Assembly: GCA_948567375.1 (NCBI GenBank) | Contig: OX419760.1 | Span: forward strand, 4,278,001-4,342,000 | Reading direction: 5' to 3' | Origin: Lunularia cruciata | Taxonomy: Eukaryota; Streptophyta; Marchantiopsida; Lunulariales; Lunulariaceae | Length of the DNA stretch: 64,000 nucleotides | In this document: one piece after another, positions 31,929-43,489 of the stretch | Numbering within the stretch: the stretch's first letter is position 1 | How the letters are laid out: each line of letters begins with the position of its first letter | Position numbers and translations under genes: made by a program | Notes under the pieces: generated by a model | Seen by the model: the letters and a program-made list of their open reading frames with translations, nothing else | Told to the model about the DNA's origin: nothing | The model's database searches: none

Positions 31929-32528
31929 AAATCACTCTCATCCCCTTCCAAACTCTCCTCCATACAAATTGCAAATCTTGATAGCTTCAACCTTGGAAGA
32001 AGGTTTCTCATATCTCACATTACTTTTAATTTTTGGTCTCAACCCTCCCACAAAATTCTTGGTAAGCATAGCTCTTATGCCAATCATAGTAGTCTCTATA
32101 TCATCTACACCTTTCCTCAATACTATGCAAGATCTGGACTCTAACTTCTCCACTCTTTCTACATAAACTCTCACTATCTCTCTATCTACTTGTTTGAGAA
32201 AGGTAAGCTCACTCATCAATCTCTCATAACTCTCATTCAGAAGAAAGTTCTCAATGAGTGTTGAAGTCAAACTCTCTCAAGATTCTTCATGCTCATCTCC
32301 TCTCTCTCTCTCTCTCTTTCTCTTTCTCTCTCTCTCTCTCTTTTGGAATTTTGACTCATACCATGTAAATGATGCATCTTTAAAGAAATCTGGTAATAAT
32401 GAGGCCCACTCATTCTTCCTCCTCTCATTGTTTCCTATGCAATTTCTCCTGAAGTCTCTCACAAAGGCCTCCACATCTTCTCCATCCTTGTCAAAGAAAA
32501 TAGGAAGTTTCTCTAACTTAACCCTCAC
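31929..32528 (-). pseudogene. Element E gag N-terminal part
   Basis: Frames 32277-32528 and 31938-32270 (minus) match F1 and F2 gag: KLPIFFDKDGEDVEAF, then NEWASLLPDFF, NFLLNESYERL and GGLRPKIKS. A (CT)n expansion at 32299-32342 encodes an Arg/Glu-rich stretch (RERERKRKRERER) that is much shorter in F1 and F2, with a frame change beside it. The gene continues at 1776 on the far side of D. Confidence 0.8.
32299..32342. repeat. (CT)n microsatellite in element E gag
   Basis: An almost pure TC/CT run with two TTTC interruptions. F1 has only a short GA run at the same place (about 11690-11700), so it grew after E diverged. Confidence 0.8.
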
Positions 32529-32793
32529 TATTTTTCTTTTCTCTAAATCTTTTCTTTTTGTCTTTTCTTTTCTCTCATTCTATAACTAATAGAGTATATA
32601 CAAGACTAACACCATTTGAGAGTAATCCACCTTAGGGAATATAGGTTCAAGTTACTCCAAGAATTCTATACCAACATCAAATCTAAGAGTACATATTAAT
32701 CAAACCTTCATGGATAGTTTATCCATAAGTTGAAAGATTATCTCCATCACTAATCTTGAGAGCTAGTTGATAAAGGTGGTAGTATTTTTATAG

Positions 32794-33153
32794 CTATACT
32801 AAACACCCTCCAAGATCTTTCACCAAAGTATCCAAAAGTGCTTTTACTCCACTACACTCATGTCCTTTTGGAAGTCCTTCTACTCCACAAACCTCACACA
32901 CGTCCTTGGTCTTAGACCGTCTCCCTCCTAATCTTGGTGGAGAAGGTCCAACATGCAAACCTAAGTCAAGTAAGCCTCTCCTTTCCCTAAATCTCTTGCT
33001 CTTAAAGGTCAATGGACATGAACTTGCCTTATGTCCATTCTCTCTACATAAAAAGCATTTAGACTCACTCTTTCCTTCAAGTTGTGTATGTTTTTGGATC
33101 CTCTCAACACTCTCTTCAAATTCTATTCTAAACTCTCTTTTCCTCAAATCCAC
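32794..33153 (-). pseudogene. ORF0 of element E
   Basis: About 119 residues match F1 ORF0 from DLRKREF through CFLCRENGHKASSC and CEVCGVEGLPKGHEC. The frame ends early after VKDLGG compared with F1, and the N-terminus is out of frame. Both Cys/His motifs are complete even in this oldest copy. Confidence 0.6.
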
Positions 33154-34083
33154 CCTAGAATCACCTCAAACCCTTGGAGAACCTTACGTAGCCTCAATTT
33201 CCACTCTTGCTGACACTCCATGTTCCCAAGATGAATCTAAACACTCAAACATGGTTTTTGTTAATCTCACACTCCTCATGCATGAGATCTCAACTTTGTA
33301 AAATTGACCTCTCCTCACAACATCAATAAATTATTTCAACTGGTGTGTCATAATCCTTTGAAATTTTGTATACTTGATCAAAACCCCATGGTATTCTTCC
33401 TTGCAAAATTCCCTATTTTTTCATTGAGCCATGCGGCCTAAACACCTTTCTTGTCAACACATATATTTCAAATTTGGTCTGAAAACTACCCCCCTTCACT
33501 TTAAAGACTCATAACTCCTTGCAAAACAATGATCTCTCTCTCTAATTATTAAGTCAAAAGGTAGAATAATATACACTAAATTTTCTTAGAAAGTTTCAAA
33601 ACAATCCAATGAAATTAAAGAAATGGCAGACTCTATACAAATTTCAAGAGAGCATATAGTTTTGGAAGCAATTTACTCTATCAACTTTCAAAATTCTAGC
33701 TTAGTGCATGTACTAGCTCTCACAATAATTTCAACTGTGCTAACTAAAGGATAACCCAAGCTATCATGTGTAGAAATTTCAATTCTAGATCTCAAACTTG
33801 AGATTTTGCCCACAATTTCCATAATCCCCAAAATCTACAATCCACCTCACACAATCTCTCCAAATCCTCTCATGTATACAAGATGTACAATATCACCTCA
33901 AAAACATCATAATGACCTATAGGGTATATAAATAGTCTTGGTTCTCTAACATAATTGTGACTCTCTCTTCTCCTAACTTCTCTCCAAGTGAACTCTCAAC
34001 TCCTTCCGTCTGATATAAAATTGTACATGGAACATTATTATATCTTGCCTTCTAGAGAAGTTGCAACAACAGAACCAAAAATA

Positions 34084-34769
34084 TGAGCCAGCATGTCTCT
34101 CACTCAGAATGAACTTCTGATGGCTATTATGGTAGCTCACCATGGACTAAGAAGGCAAAGACTCTCAACTCCATCATATTCCTCCAAGGCTAACACTCCA
34201 AGACTCAAACCATTGCTCACTAGAGAACTCAATGAGAGAGAGATAGTTGCAAATGAATAGATAATGAGTACTTCCTCACCCTTAGTTTATATACTTGTGA
34301 AATAATTATGTACCAAATTTACAAATTACTAGAGTAACTCAAGTTACTAGGCTAAAAGTCAAATAAAGTCAAAAAGCTAAAGGAATATCCATACTCATAG
34401 GAATATTCTCCTAAACATATAGTCTTATCTTGACCCCAACCACTAATTCAAGGATTCCTTCACATGGGCTATCTTTGAGTTATAAAAGAATCCAAGGCAA
34501 AAAGGCTTGTGGGCCCAAGAGTTCTCAACTCTTTCCTCAAAGCCAAACACTTAGGAATAATACCAAATCAACACACTAGAATCCAAAATAGTGATGCTCA
34601 TCTTTCCACTTTCTCTAAAGTAAGGTCTCCTTTATCTTAGCTATGGTTTATCTTTAGCTAATCGTGACTTATGTAGAATCATGTTTTATCTCTATATAAT
34701 ATCTCTCAAGTACTTATAATACAAAATTACATATCACAATAGCACATACATGCATAAATGGGTATTATA
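34084..34769 (-). repeat. Element E 5' LTR
   Basis: The 686-bp match to the F1 and F2 LTRs in reverse orientation has many more substitutions than either. The primer-site region at about 34058-34078 reads, on the reverse strand, TTGGTTCTGTTGTTGCAAC, a decayed form of the family sequence. The outer edge TATAATACCC is mutated from TGTAACACCC. Confidence 0.8.
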
Positions 34770-34913
34770 AGAATGACTCTTGTCACCATTTAGCATTTGA
34801 CATAATAGGAGTTATCTACTTCCTAAGCTACCAAGATCATCAAGAATAGGATCAAATTATCTTTCTTAGCCAAAGTTACAAGTGTATAGATAACAATGGA
34901 ATAGTCACTAGGA

Positions 34914-35667
34914 TGTAATACCAATAGCTAGACATATGATCTAGAGATGAAATTTGGTTTGGTAACATCTGAGAGGATTTTATACATGACAGAGTGAGTA
35001 GATCAGACAAAAGTATCACCAAAAAAGTACTTCTACTAATAGGCCAGAAACCAAAACATACTTGAAGACTTTAGAATCAAAAGCTAAACATATGATCTAA
35101 AGGTAGAATTTGGGTTGGTGATATCTAGAAGGATGATACACATAATAGAAAAAGTAGATCAAGTAGAGGTAGCACCAAAAGAGCACTTCTACTAATAGGG
35201 CAGAAACCAAGATAGGCTTGAAAACTTCAAAGGCAATTTTGGAGGCTTGCACGGATGAATTAGGCCTTGAAAATGTGCAAATTCCCCCTCCCTACTCCCA
35301 AATGAAGAAAAGGCTGGCCTTCCCTCTCCTTGGTTTGTCTCACTGAGAAATTTCCAATGCTATCTCACCCATGTGATTTTGAGATTCCTCCATAAAGATT
35401 CACTAAAAGATTCCCTTTGGTCAAAGCCTGTTTGACCAACCAAATGGGACTAGGATGAACATATCACTCATCCAAGCAAGTAATCTAAGGGTGGATCTCT
35501 CTGATAGGTCAACCTATCCATGTACCTAATCCTATGGTGGAGCATTCTTAGAGGAGATCCTTTTTGGCTATATAATAAAGAGAAGGTGCTCCCTTGGGAG
35601 CACCAAAGTTTGAGTGTGAAACATGTGTTTTCTCTTTTGTGTTTTTTTCTATCCTCAAAATATTACA
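34914..35667 (+). repeat. Solo D-type LTR with target duplication TAGGA
   Basis: The 754-bp copy of the D LTR starts TGTAATACC and ends ATATTACA, flanked by TAGGA at 34909-34913 and 35668-35672. No internal sequence follows, so it is the product of recombination between two LTRs of a former full element. Confidence 0.88.
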
Positions 35668-35672
35668 TAGGA

Positions 35673-36838
35673 CAACAAGTGAGGGTGGAAATATTGGCTA
35701 GGGCACCAGTCTAGGAACTAAAGGAATCTAGCAAGGTGAGCAGATTTTTTCAAACAATGACCAAAAACTATTCTAAACTAGCTAGCACCATGCCAGCAAG
35801 CTGGCTTTCTAGCCTTCATAGGCCATAGCCTTATGCCTCAAATGAGTCCTTTCTTCTTGCAACTTCAAACCTCCTCCAAATTTGGCCAAGATGTTCCAAC
35901 TTGAGCCAAAAATCTGATGGAAAATTTGACGTAAATTCCTCGAGTTGGTGATTGTTAAATCCTTTGCTAACTCCTCACTCAAGCCAAATTCAAAACATGG
36001 GGTTCTCCAAATCACAAATTCATGAGGATAGGTTCCCAACTCCACTTTCAATTTCACTTTCTAAGCTCAACTCACACCAAATTGGTCCTACTTTCACCTC
36101 TTGAGTTCAAAATGAACACCACTGCTTGAAATTTACTATCTTCTCAATGAAATTGGCCAATGCTTCCGCACACCGTCTGCCTCATTGCCAAATTTGCATC
36201 AATTAAAAGAGCTTCTACACATGATCACTCTCAAGGAAAATCTGGACCATGATCAAGCTACCAAAGATCAGCAAGGCTTGGAGATACCACCAACACCCTC
36301 AATCCTTTTCTCAATTTCCTATTGACCTCACTTCTTTGATGTAATCAAATTGTTCACATAACTCAAATCATACTCAATTAGATCAATATTTGATTTGTCA
36401 CTCAATAATTGACCAACAATTAGGCATTGATTTCGGTCAAGCCACACCCACTCTAGCTAAGAGAATCCAGGTGACGTTCACCGGCCTCTATCCACCATAG
36501 CCAAGAACTTGAAAGCTCAACATTAGAGAAGTGAACTCTTTGGAGCTACACTTTGAAACTATACTCCTTGGTCTCCAATCCTAATGGCCCCGTTGATGGC
36601 ACACCTAACGATGTAATTGGTGTAAGTGACGGTGGGTCCTACCATGTAGTCAGTACCTCAAACACAAAATCTGACCATCAACAAGTAGTTTATGAGTAAC
36701 TACCAAAATACTCCTACCTACCATCAATACTACTCCAAAATTTGAGCAATCTAGGTGCAACGCTACAAATGATGTGACACAAGGCAAACTACAGAGGTGC
36801 AACCAATACTACATGTGAGGCAATTGGCTTCAGAGGTT
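35673..36838. other. No gene seen; decayed repeat-like DNA
   Basis: No long frame with a recognisable domain. The minus frame at 35809-36057 (82 residues) has no motif I know and no neighbour support. The DNA is AT-rich and looks like old repeat sequence. Confidence 0.5.
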
Positions 36839-37109
36839 ACTTGCTAACATTTGTGTATGTGTCTTTGGTGTGATTGTTATTTATGTAGATAACAAGAGAA
36901 GTATTAGACTTGCTAGTAATCTTGTGTTTCATGCTAGGACAAAACACATTGAGGTGCAATACCACTTCATTAGAAAGAAGTTACTAGTAGGTGAGATAGA
37001 TTTTGTATTTTTACATACATATGAGCAAGTAATTGACATCTTTATAAAATCATTACTTAAAGACACATTTGATGTATTCCAAGATCAATTTAGGTGTACA
37101 ATGCATTGA
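36839..37109 (+). pseudogene. Ty1/copia RNase H C-terminal fragment
   Basis: The frame reads VIYVDNKRSIRLASNLVFHARTKH and IEVQYHFIRKKL, ending with DIFIKSLLKD. This is the typical copia RNase H end (DNQSAI...HERTKHIDIRYHFIRE, DxFTKxL). It is separate from, and in better condition than, the RNase H of the next copia element, so it belongs to another copy. Confidence 0.8.
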
Positions 37110-37560
37110 TAAGAGCTTGAGAGAGTGTTTTGAGACCCCAAGCTCTCTATAGGTGTGAACTAGTTCCCAATTAGTCTAAACCTGTATAGCAATGCATTCA
37201 CACTTAGTACAAAGTTAGTTAGAAAGCCGCCACCCACCTGGCACACTAGGTTCTTGGCCTACCTTCCTTTGTGTGTGTCGCATTGTTCTCATATTTATAT
37301 ACATAATGGGGGCATTGCCTACCTAGATCATTCTCTTGGTTTATCTCCTCTCTTTCTTGTTTGTGCTACAAGTTTCTTGAAATTTTTTGCATAATTTCTA
37401 TGCATACCTTTCTTGACCAAATTGATGAATATGAATTTTTTTTCTCCATGACATAGCTAGATTTGGATTCCCACTACTCTCTCAAAGTCCAATTGCTCAT
37501 TTTTTTGTCCCAACAAGTGGTATTAGAGTGTTGGTCTTTGGAGAGAGAGAGAGTAGATCA

Positions 37561-38280
37561 ATGGTAAAAGATGGGAAAGTCAAAATTGACAAGTTCAATG
37601 GCAAAGATTGTGGATTTTGGAATATAAAAATTGAAGACTATCTAAATCAGAAGAAGTTTCACTTTACCTCTTGAGGCAAAAAAGCCAAAAGAAAATATAG
37701 AAGAAGCTAAGTGGAAACGCATTGTCAAATATGTATGAGAAACCTTCAACCTCAAACAAGATAGTCTTGATTTGCTAGTTGGTAAACACAAGGATGAAAG
37801 AAGGATGAATGAATTCAACTCAATCATTTCAAGATTAGAATCTATTAAAATCAACTTTGATGATGAAGTTCAAACATTTTTGTCATCATCATCATTAATT
37901 TATAGTTGGGGAGCAAAAAGCAAAGCAATGAGTAGTTCCACAAGATTAAGTGATCTCAAGTTTGAGAGTATAAAATACTTGATTTTTAATGAGACATTAG
38001 TAGAAAAAAAATTTTAGAATTATCAAGTGTGGTGCTATTTGCTAAGAGTAGAGGTAGAAGACCTCAATGAAGTCAGATTCAAAGAAATGGTAGAATGAAT
38101 CAAGGAAGAGAAGTGATTCAATAAGCCTCAAAGGAATGACACAAAGAAATTGTTTGTTGGAATTGCTATAAGCTTGGTCTCTTCAAGAATTAGTTTAAAA
38201 GTCCAAAGAAGGAGGAGAACTCAATAAACATAGCAATAAAACAAGAGGATGCACTTGTTTGCTATGTGGAGTATCCCATA
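37561..38280 (+). pseudogene. Copia gag remnant
   Basis: The ATG at 37561 opens a copia gag N-terminus (KIDKFNGKDCGFWNIKIEDYL) with a TGA at about 37672. Frame 37772-38017 continues with the segment RRMNEFNSIISRLESIKINFDDEVQ. A knuckle-like CWNCYKLG...F segment near 38157 is decayed. Several stops. Confidence 0.7.
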
Positions 38281-39250
38281 AAATATTGGGTGATAGATTC
38301 CAATGCATCATGTCACTCTCCCATGTAAAGAATTGATGCACAACTTTGTTGCAAAAATCTTTGGAAAGGGTCACCTCTATTTATCAAAGGAAAAGGCAAT
38401 GTGAACTTGAAGAGTTCTTAATGGTCAATGTGGATATTGATAGATGTCAAATATGTCTTTGGACTGAGGAGGAATTTGATTTTCATAGGTCAGCTAGATG
38501 AGGAAGGATATCAAACATCCTTTTGAAGTTTGCAATGGAAGTTTACTTCAGGAAACCTGATTGTGCATGAGGACAAAAGGTTGGAACCCTATATGTTATG
38601 GGAAATTCACAACTTCTGCTGAAAATTGCAGATGTAATCTGTCCTTTGATCTTATGGCACCAAAGACTTGGTCACAAGCATGACAAGGGTATGAAGGAGC
38701 TAGTTGCTAATGGCAAGATCTCGGAGTTAAAGATTGTTCAACTTGGCTTTTGCAAACCATGTATTTTGGGAAAGCAAAAGTGGGTTACTTTGACTAAGGT
38801 CACAAAAGTACCAAGAGTAGGAAAGATAGAGTTAATACATACATATATGTATAGCCTGACTTCAATTGTGTCTCTTGGAGGATCTTGCTACTATGTCACT
38901 TTCATAGATTATGCTACCAGAAAGGTATGGGTTTACTTTTTAAATAAATCAGATGTGTTCATACTTTTCAAGCAATGGAAATTTAAGGTTAAAAACCAAT
39001 CAGGTTTGAAGATCAAGGGCTTGAAATCTAGTAATGGTTGAAATTACATTAGAAATGAGTTCAAAGAAAGGGATTAGAATGATCAAAACTATTCTTGAGA
39101 TACCACAACAAAATGGTGTAATTGAATGCTTGAATAGAGCTCTCAATGAGCACCAAATGCATGAGACTACAAGCAAGCTTGCTAAAGATCTTCTAGGCAG
39201 ATGCAATCAACACAACAGAATACCTCATAAATTGAGGGCCCTTAGTTCCC
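38281..39250 (+). pseudogene. Copia protease and integrase remnant
   Basis: The protease core is YWVIDSNASCHS (about 38285-38320), with Asn in place of the usual Gly after DS. Frame 38598-39041 holds the pre-integrase domain (LWHQRLGHKHDKGMKELV, then CKPCILGKQ) and the integrase start (YYVTFIDYATRKVWVYF). The first catalytic Asp region is altered. Later text (PQQNGVIECLNRALNE, about 39103-39150) is the core end with its Glu as E in VIECLN. Confidence 0.75.
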
Positions 39251-39859
39251 TTGAGATTTAACATCCTTAAGGAGGAATGGTCAAGAAAGAAGGTGAATTG
39301 CACTTGAGAACTTTTGGTGGTGTCTCGTGCAAGGATTTTAGATTGTGATAAGGACAACCTTGATTTAAAATCAATGAAGTGTTTCTCCATCAGATATGGA
39401 TGATGTGGGTTATTGTCTTTGGGATGAAGATGATATAAAAGTGTTGAGAAGTAGAGATTTCATTTTCCAAGAGAATGTTATGCACAAAGGTAAGCTTGGA
39501 TTAGGTTTTTAGGTTGCAAAAGAACAAGCAGAACATCAAGAAGTAGTGTTGGAAGACATCGCAAAAAATGATGTTGTAGGAAATAAAATTTTGGTAGAAA
39601 CCAAAGAGGTCATAATATATCTAGTCACACCTACAATTGACTTGAGGAGATCTACTAGATTGTAGAAACTAGAAGAGAGGTATTCCCCATCTATGTATTA
39701 CTTTCTCTTGACAAAGAATGGTGAACTTAAGTGCTACTCAAAGGCAATGCAAAAGGAAGACTCATTGCAAGAAGAGCTTGCAATGAATGAAGAGATGTCA
39801 TCCCTAGAAAAATAAGACTTGGTCATTGACCAAGTTGCCAATGAGAAAGAATCATTGCA

Positions 39860-41110
39860 GAAAAAATGGGAAAAACATGATGGAAGAAAGCGGTACAAGG
39901 CTAGACTTGTGGCAAAAGGTTTTGAATAGACCAAAGGTTTAGACTATAATGAGATTTTCCCTCCCATAGTTAAGATGATTACCATCAGATTGATCTTAGG
40001 TCTTGTGATTGTAGAAGATTTGCATCTAGAGTAACTAGATGTAAAAACAATGTTTTAACATGGAGACCTTGAAGAGGATATCTATATGGCACAAGGTAAG
40101 GGATTTCAAATCACAAACAAAAGGAACTTGGTCTACAAGTTGAATAAGAGTGGTTTGAATCAGGCCCCTTGACGGTGGTACTTGAAATTTGATGGCTTTA
40201 TAGCCAACAATGGTTACACCAAATGAAAAATGGACCATTTTTGTTATTAAGTCATTTGTTATTTCATATATTATCTTTTTGCTTTACGTTGATGATATGT
40301 TGGTTGTTGGATCCAACATGAGGGAAATTAACAAGCTAATGTGCCAATTGTTTGATGTATTTGAAATGAAACATTTAGGTCCTTCACAATAGATACTTGG
40401 AATGAGGATTACCATAGACAAATCTATAGGTACTTTGAATTTGTGTTGAGAGAAGTACATCAAGAAGTTGATGGACAAGTTTGGTCTAAAGAATGCTACA
40501 ATTTGAACCACTCCCTTCACTTCAAACTCTCTAAGGAGCAATCACTAAGAATTGATGTAGATAGAGAGTACATGAGTAGAGTAATCTATCCATCAACAAT
40601 TGTCAATTTGATGTATGCTATTGTATGCACTATTGCTCATGAAGTGGGAGTTGTAAGTAGATTCATATCAAACCCAAAAACATAACATTATGAAGTAGTG
40701 ACATGGCTATTACATGACTTGAAAGGTACTTTTGATAAGGCACTTTGTTTCAAGCAAATATATGTTATTTTAGAAGGATTCATTGATGCAAATTTGGGGG
40801 GATAATTAGACAATCAAAAGAGCACTATAGTGTACGTGTTTACCTTGGGTGATATTGCAATTAGTTGGATGTCTCATTTGCAGAAGAGTGTTGCTCTTTC
40901 TATCGTAGAAATTGAGTACATGGCCATCTCTAAGGCTAACGAGGAGATAATTTGGTTGAAAAACTTCATGATAGAGCTAAGCATGAAACAAGATGATAAT
41001 ATATGCTATGTTGATAGCTAGAGTGTTATCAGTCTTGTAGAGAATCTTATGTTTCATACTAGGAAAAAATCAATTGAGGTATCATTTCATTCATGAATTG
41101 ATAGATGATG
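39860..41110 (+). pseudogene. Copia reverse transcriptase and RNase H remnant
   Basis: RT motifs: KRYKARLVAKGFE (39889-39927), LDVKTMF and GDLEEDIYMAQ (40037-40090), and the catalytic LLYVDDMLVVGS (40279-40313). RNase H shows IAISWMSHLQKSVALSIVEIEYMA (split here by frame wear) at about 40857-40925 and HTRKKSIEV near 41060. Many stops. The order after integrase confirms copia. Confidence 0.8.
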
Positions 41111-41278
41111 GAGTATTGACTTTGCTAAAGATTGTTGGAGTAAGCAATACTATAGATGTTTATCAAGGTAGTCATAATTGAGAAGCTCAAGCAACACATA
41201 GTTGCAATTGGACTTAAAAGTTAAATTGTTTGTCTTGTACATTAGAGTGACAAGTAATAACAAACTCCAAGTGGAAGA

Positions 41279-42010
41279 TTGTTAAGTGTGGAGTCCAATT
41301 AATTACAAGAATGCACTATGGAAACATTGAAAAGTCAATTTGTGATAGTCACATTATCCAATTCCATTTATGGGAGTGAATATAAAGATAGTTCACATTA
41401 GGACCCATATCTCTATAAACATAGATGCAAATGAGACATGCGTTCTTTTGTTGGAAGCATCTTCTCAAGGGCTTTTTGTAGACATCAAGATCATAGAAAG
41501 CTCTAGAAATCAATTTATGCTCACTTGGAGTATAGGACAAATGTGTCTTATAGGAGTTGCGGGATTCTTCTATGCAAGATACATGAGCTACAAGATTGTG
41601 AGTAGGCTACGTGACCTATTGAATGGTTGCAAGACCTATGAGAATGGCTCTTACAAGTATGGCTGTAGGATCTATGGTCATGGGACTTGCGGGTTGGCTC
41701 TAAGACTACAAGAAGGCTACGTGCATGGCACTCACTTGTAAAACTAAGTGAAGTGTTGTGTATTACTAGACAATCTAGTGTTTAGATTTGGGATCAATTT
41801 TCACCATTAGTATGATTTTGATAGTTCTTGATTGAAAATTCAAGAGTGAATGAAATCCCGTATAGTTGTGGACATTGGCAAATGTTGGCCAAAACACATG
41901 AAATTTGGCATAATCTTATGCATGATTTTCTCAACCAAATTTCTACTCTATCACATAACAAAATTTGGATTCCTTTTACTCTCTCAAATTCCAATTGCTC
42001 ATTGTTTCTC
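41279..42010 (+). repeat. Copia element 3' LTR
   Basis: Starts TGTTAAGTGTGGAG right after a copia-type polypurine tract and ends near TTTCTCCAGAAAA. The last 130 bp align with the 5' LTR end before the primer site at 37518. The first half cannot be matched to a 5' copy. Confidence 0.65.
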
Positions 42011-42829
42011 CAGAAAAACTCAAATTAAGATAGAATAACTTATTCTACACCATACCTTTATGCTTAGTATCTTGTACCAAAATTATACTAATTTCACAAT
42101 TATTATTCTTTGGGTATAATTGATCAATTGCATTATGGATATGTATACCTTATATAGGCTCTCATTGGTTGGAACTCTTATGAGCTTCTTAGATATTAGT
42201 CCATAATTCTTGTTTAGAACATAAGGCACTTGCTAATAACACATACTATTCTATTTTACAGTAAAATAAAATCTCATCTTGGAGAAAACTCTATTATGAA
42301 AACACACCCAAATATAGTAGTCATAATCACCAAGTTATACCATACAATGATCCATATAATTAACCAATATTAAGATATTACTTTTGATGCCTCCTAAGTA
42401 TCATAATCATAACAACTAGTACATTAGGAATAAGAGCAATTTGTAATATGCCATCACAATACTCATAATCAGATTGTACAATTTATCACTTTTGTATCAC
42501 TATACAAAAATATGTAGTATGACTAATTATTACTGTAGTTTTATTGGAAAAATTATGCAACTACACTTATATTAATAATATCAAATTACCAATAAAATCA
42601 AACAAGAGCACCAATATTAAAAATTATAATGACAAAGTGCTACCATATTTAATGCCAAATAGTATTTAGTAAACCAAATTGCAAAATACCATATTTGATG
42701 CCACAATTTAAGTACCACTATTTATGAAAATTAAATGGGAATAACTGTAATTTATAATGTATAACCTGCCTTAAAACACTTGCTTTCATTATAAACAAGC
42801 AATTAATCTTGATTCATTAAAGACAAACA

Positions 42830-43285
42830 TGGATAGAATTGCTAACCATTACTTTAGCCTCACTACCAAAACTACATAAGAGACAAGAGAGAAATATAGG
42901 CAAGAGGATTAATTATTATTCTAAACTCACAATCAAAAGCGTCTAAGAGCATACAAATCACATCTATTAAAATGAAAACATAAAACAAATTGGTGAACAA
43001 ACAAGAAGTAAAGAATAGAGTGGATCCAACTCTAAGTAGTCCAAAATAAATATCCAAATATGGATGGAATTGCTTACTATTACTTTAACCTCACTACCAA
43101 AACCACACAAGAGACCAAAGAGAAACATAAGCAAGATGGTTAATCATTATTCTAAACTCATAATCAAAAGCAAAAAAAACATTTATATTACATCTATCAA
43201 AATAAAAATAAAAAATTTTGGTGTACAAACAAGAAGTAAATATTAGGGTAAATCCAACTCTAAGTAGTCCAAAATAAATCTCTAA
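42830..43285 (+). repeat. Two-copy tandem duplication, about 230 bp per unit
   Basis: Unit 1 (about 42830-43060) and unit 2 (about 43061-43285) share ordered blocks: TGGATRGAATTGCT, CCTCACTACCAAAAC, TTATTCTAAACTCA, ACAAACAAGAAGTAAA and CCAACTCTAAGTAGTCC. Differences are scattered, so the duplication is old. Confidence 0.85.
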
Positions 43286-43489
43286 CTCATATCCAATAAG
43301 ACATTATACCATGGTTTGACATTTTGACAAAAGTCCACATGGTTGGTTGGTTAAAGCATATATTTTAGAGCAAGAATTCAAGGTTTGATTCACTTTTATA
43401 TAAGCTTTATAGGTTACTAAATTTTGATAAGTGCATATTACAACATAACTAAGATTTTTTACAATGGGCAAATGTTGATAAGTACTTTT

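Larger units (their letters stand above)
785..34769 (-). mobile_element. Element E: outermost family-F Ty3/gypsy retrotransposon, split by D and C4
   Basis: E reads on the minus strand. From right to left it shows a 5' LTR (34084-34769), a leader with the ORF0 reading frame, a gag fragment (31929-32528), and then, after the 30-kb D insertion, the gag zinc knuckle and the start of the protease region (785-1776). Joining 1776 to 31929 restores the gag sequence seen uninterrupted in F2 near 24055, which is direct evidence that D inserted into E. C4 cuts E on the left, so its 3' half and 3' LTR are outside the window. Its LTR edge reads TATAATACCC where other copies have TGTAACACCC, and its genes carry more changes than F1 or F2, fitting its place as the oldest layer. 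Confidence 0.8.
37370..42010 (+). mobile_element. Decayed Ty1/copia retrotransposon
   Basis: The 5' LTR end (about 37370-37511) matches the 3' LTR end (about 41880-42005): both contain TTTGGATTCC, then ACTCTCTCAAA and CCAATTGCTCAT. A primer site TGGTATTAGAG follows at 37518-37528 (initiator-Met type, one change). Order: gag 37561 onward, protease, integrase, RT, RNase H, which is the copia order. The polypurine tract AAGTGGAAGATTG precedes the 3' LTR at about 41279. I cannot fix the start of the 5' LTR; from the 3' LTR length (about 730 bp) it would overlap the RNase H fragment, so it is probably truncated. Confidence 0.8.
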
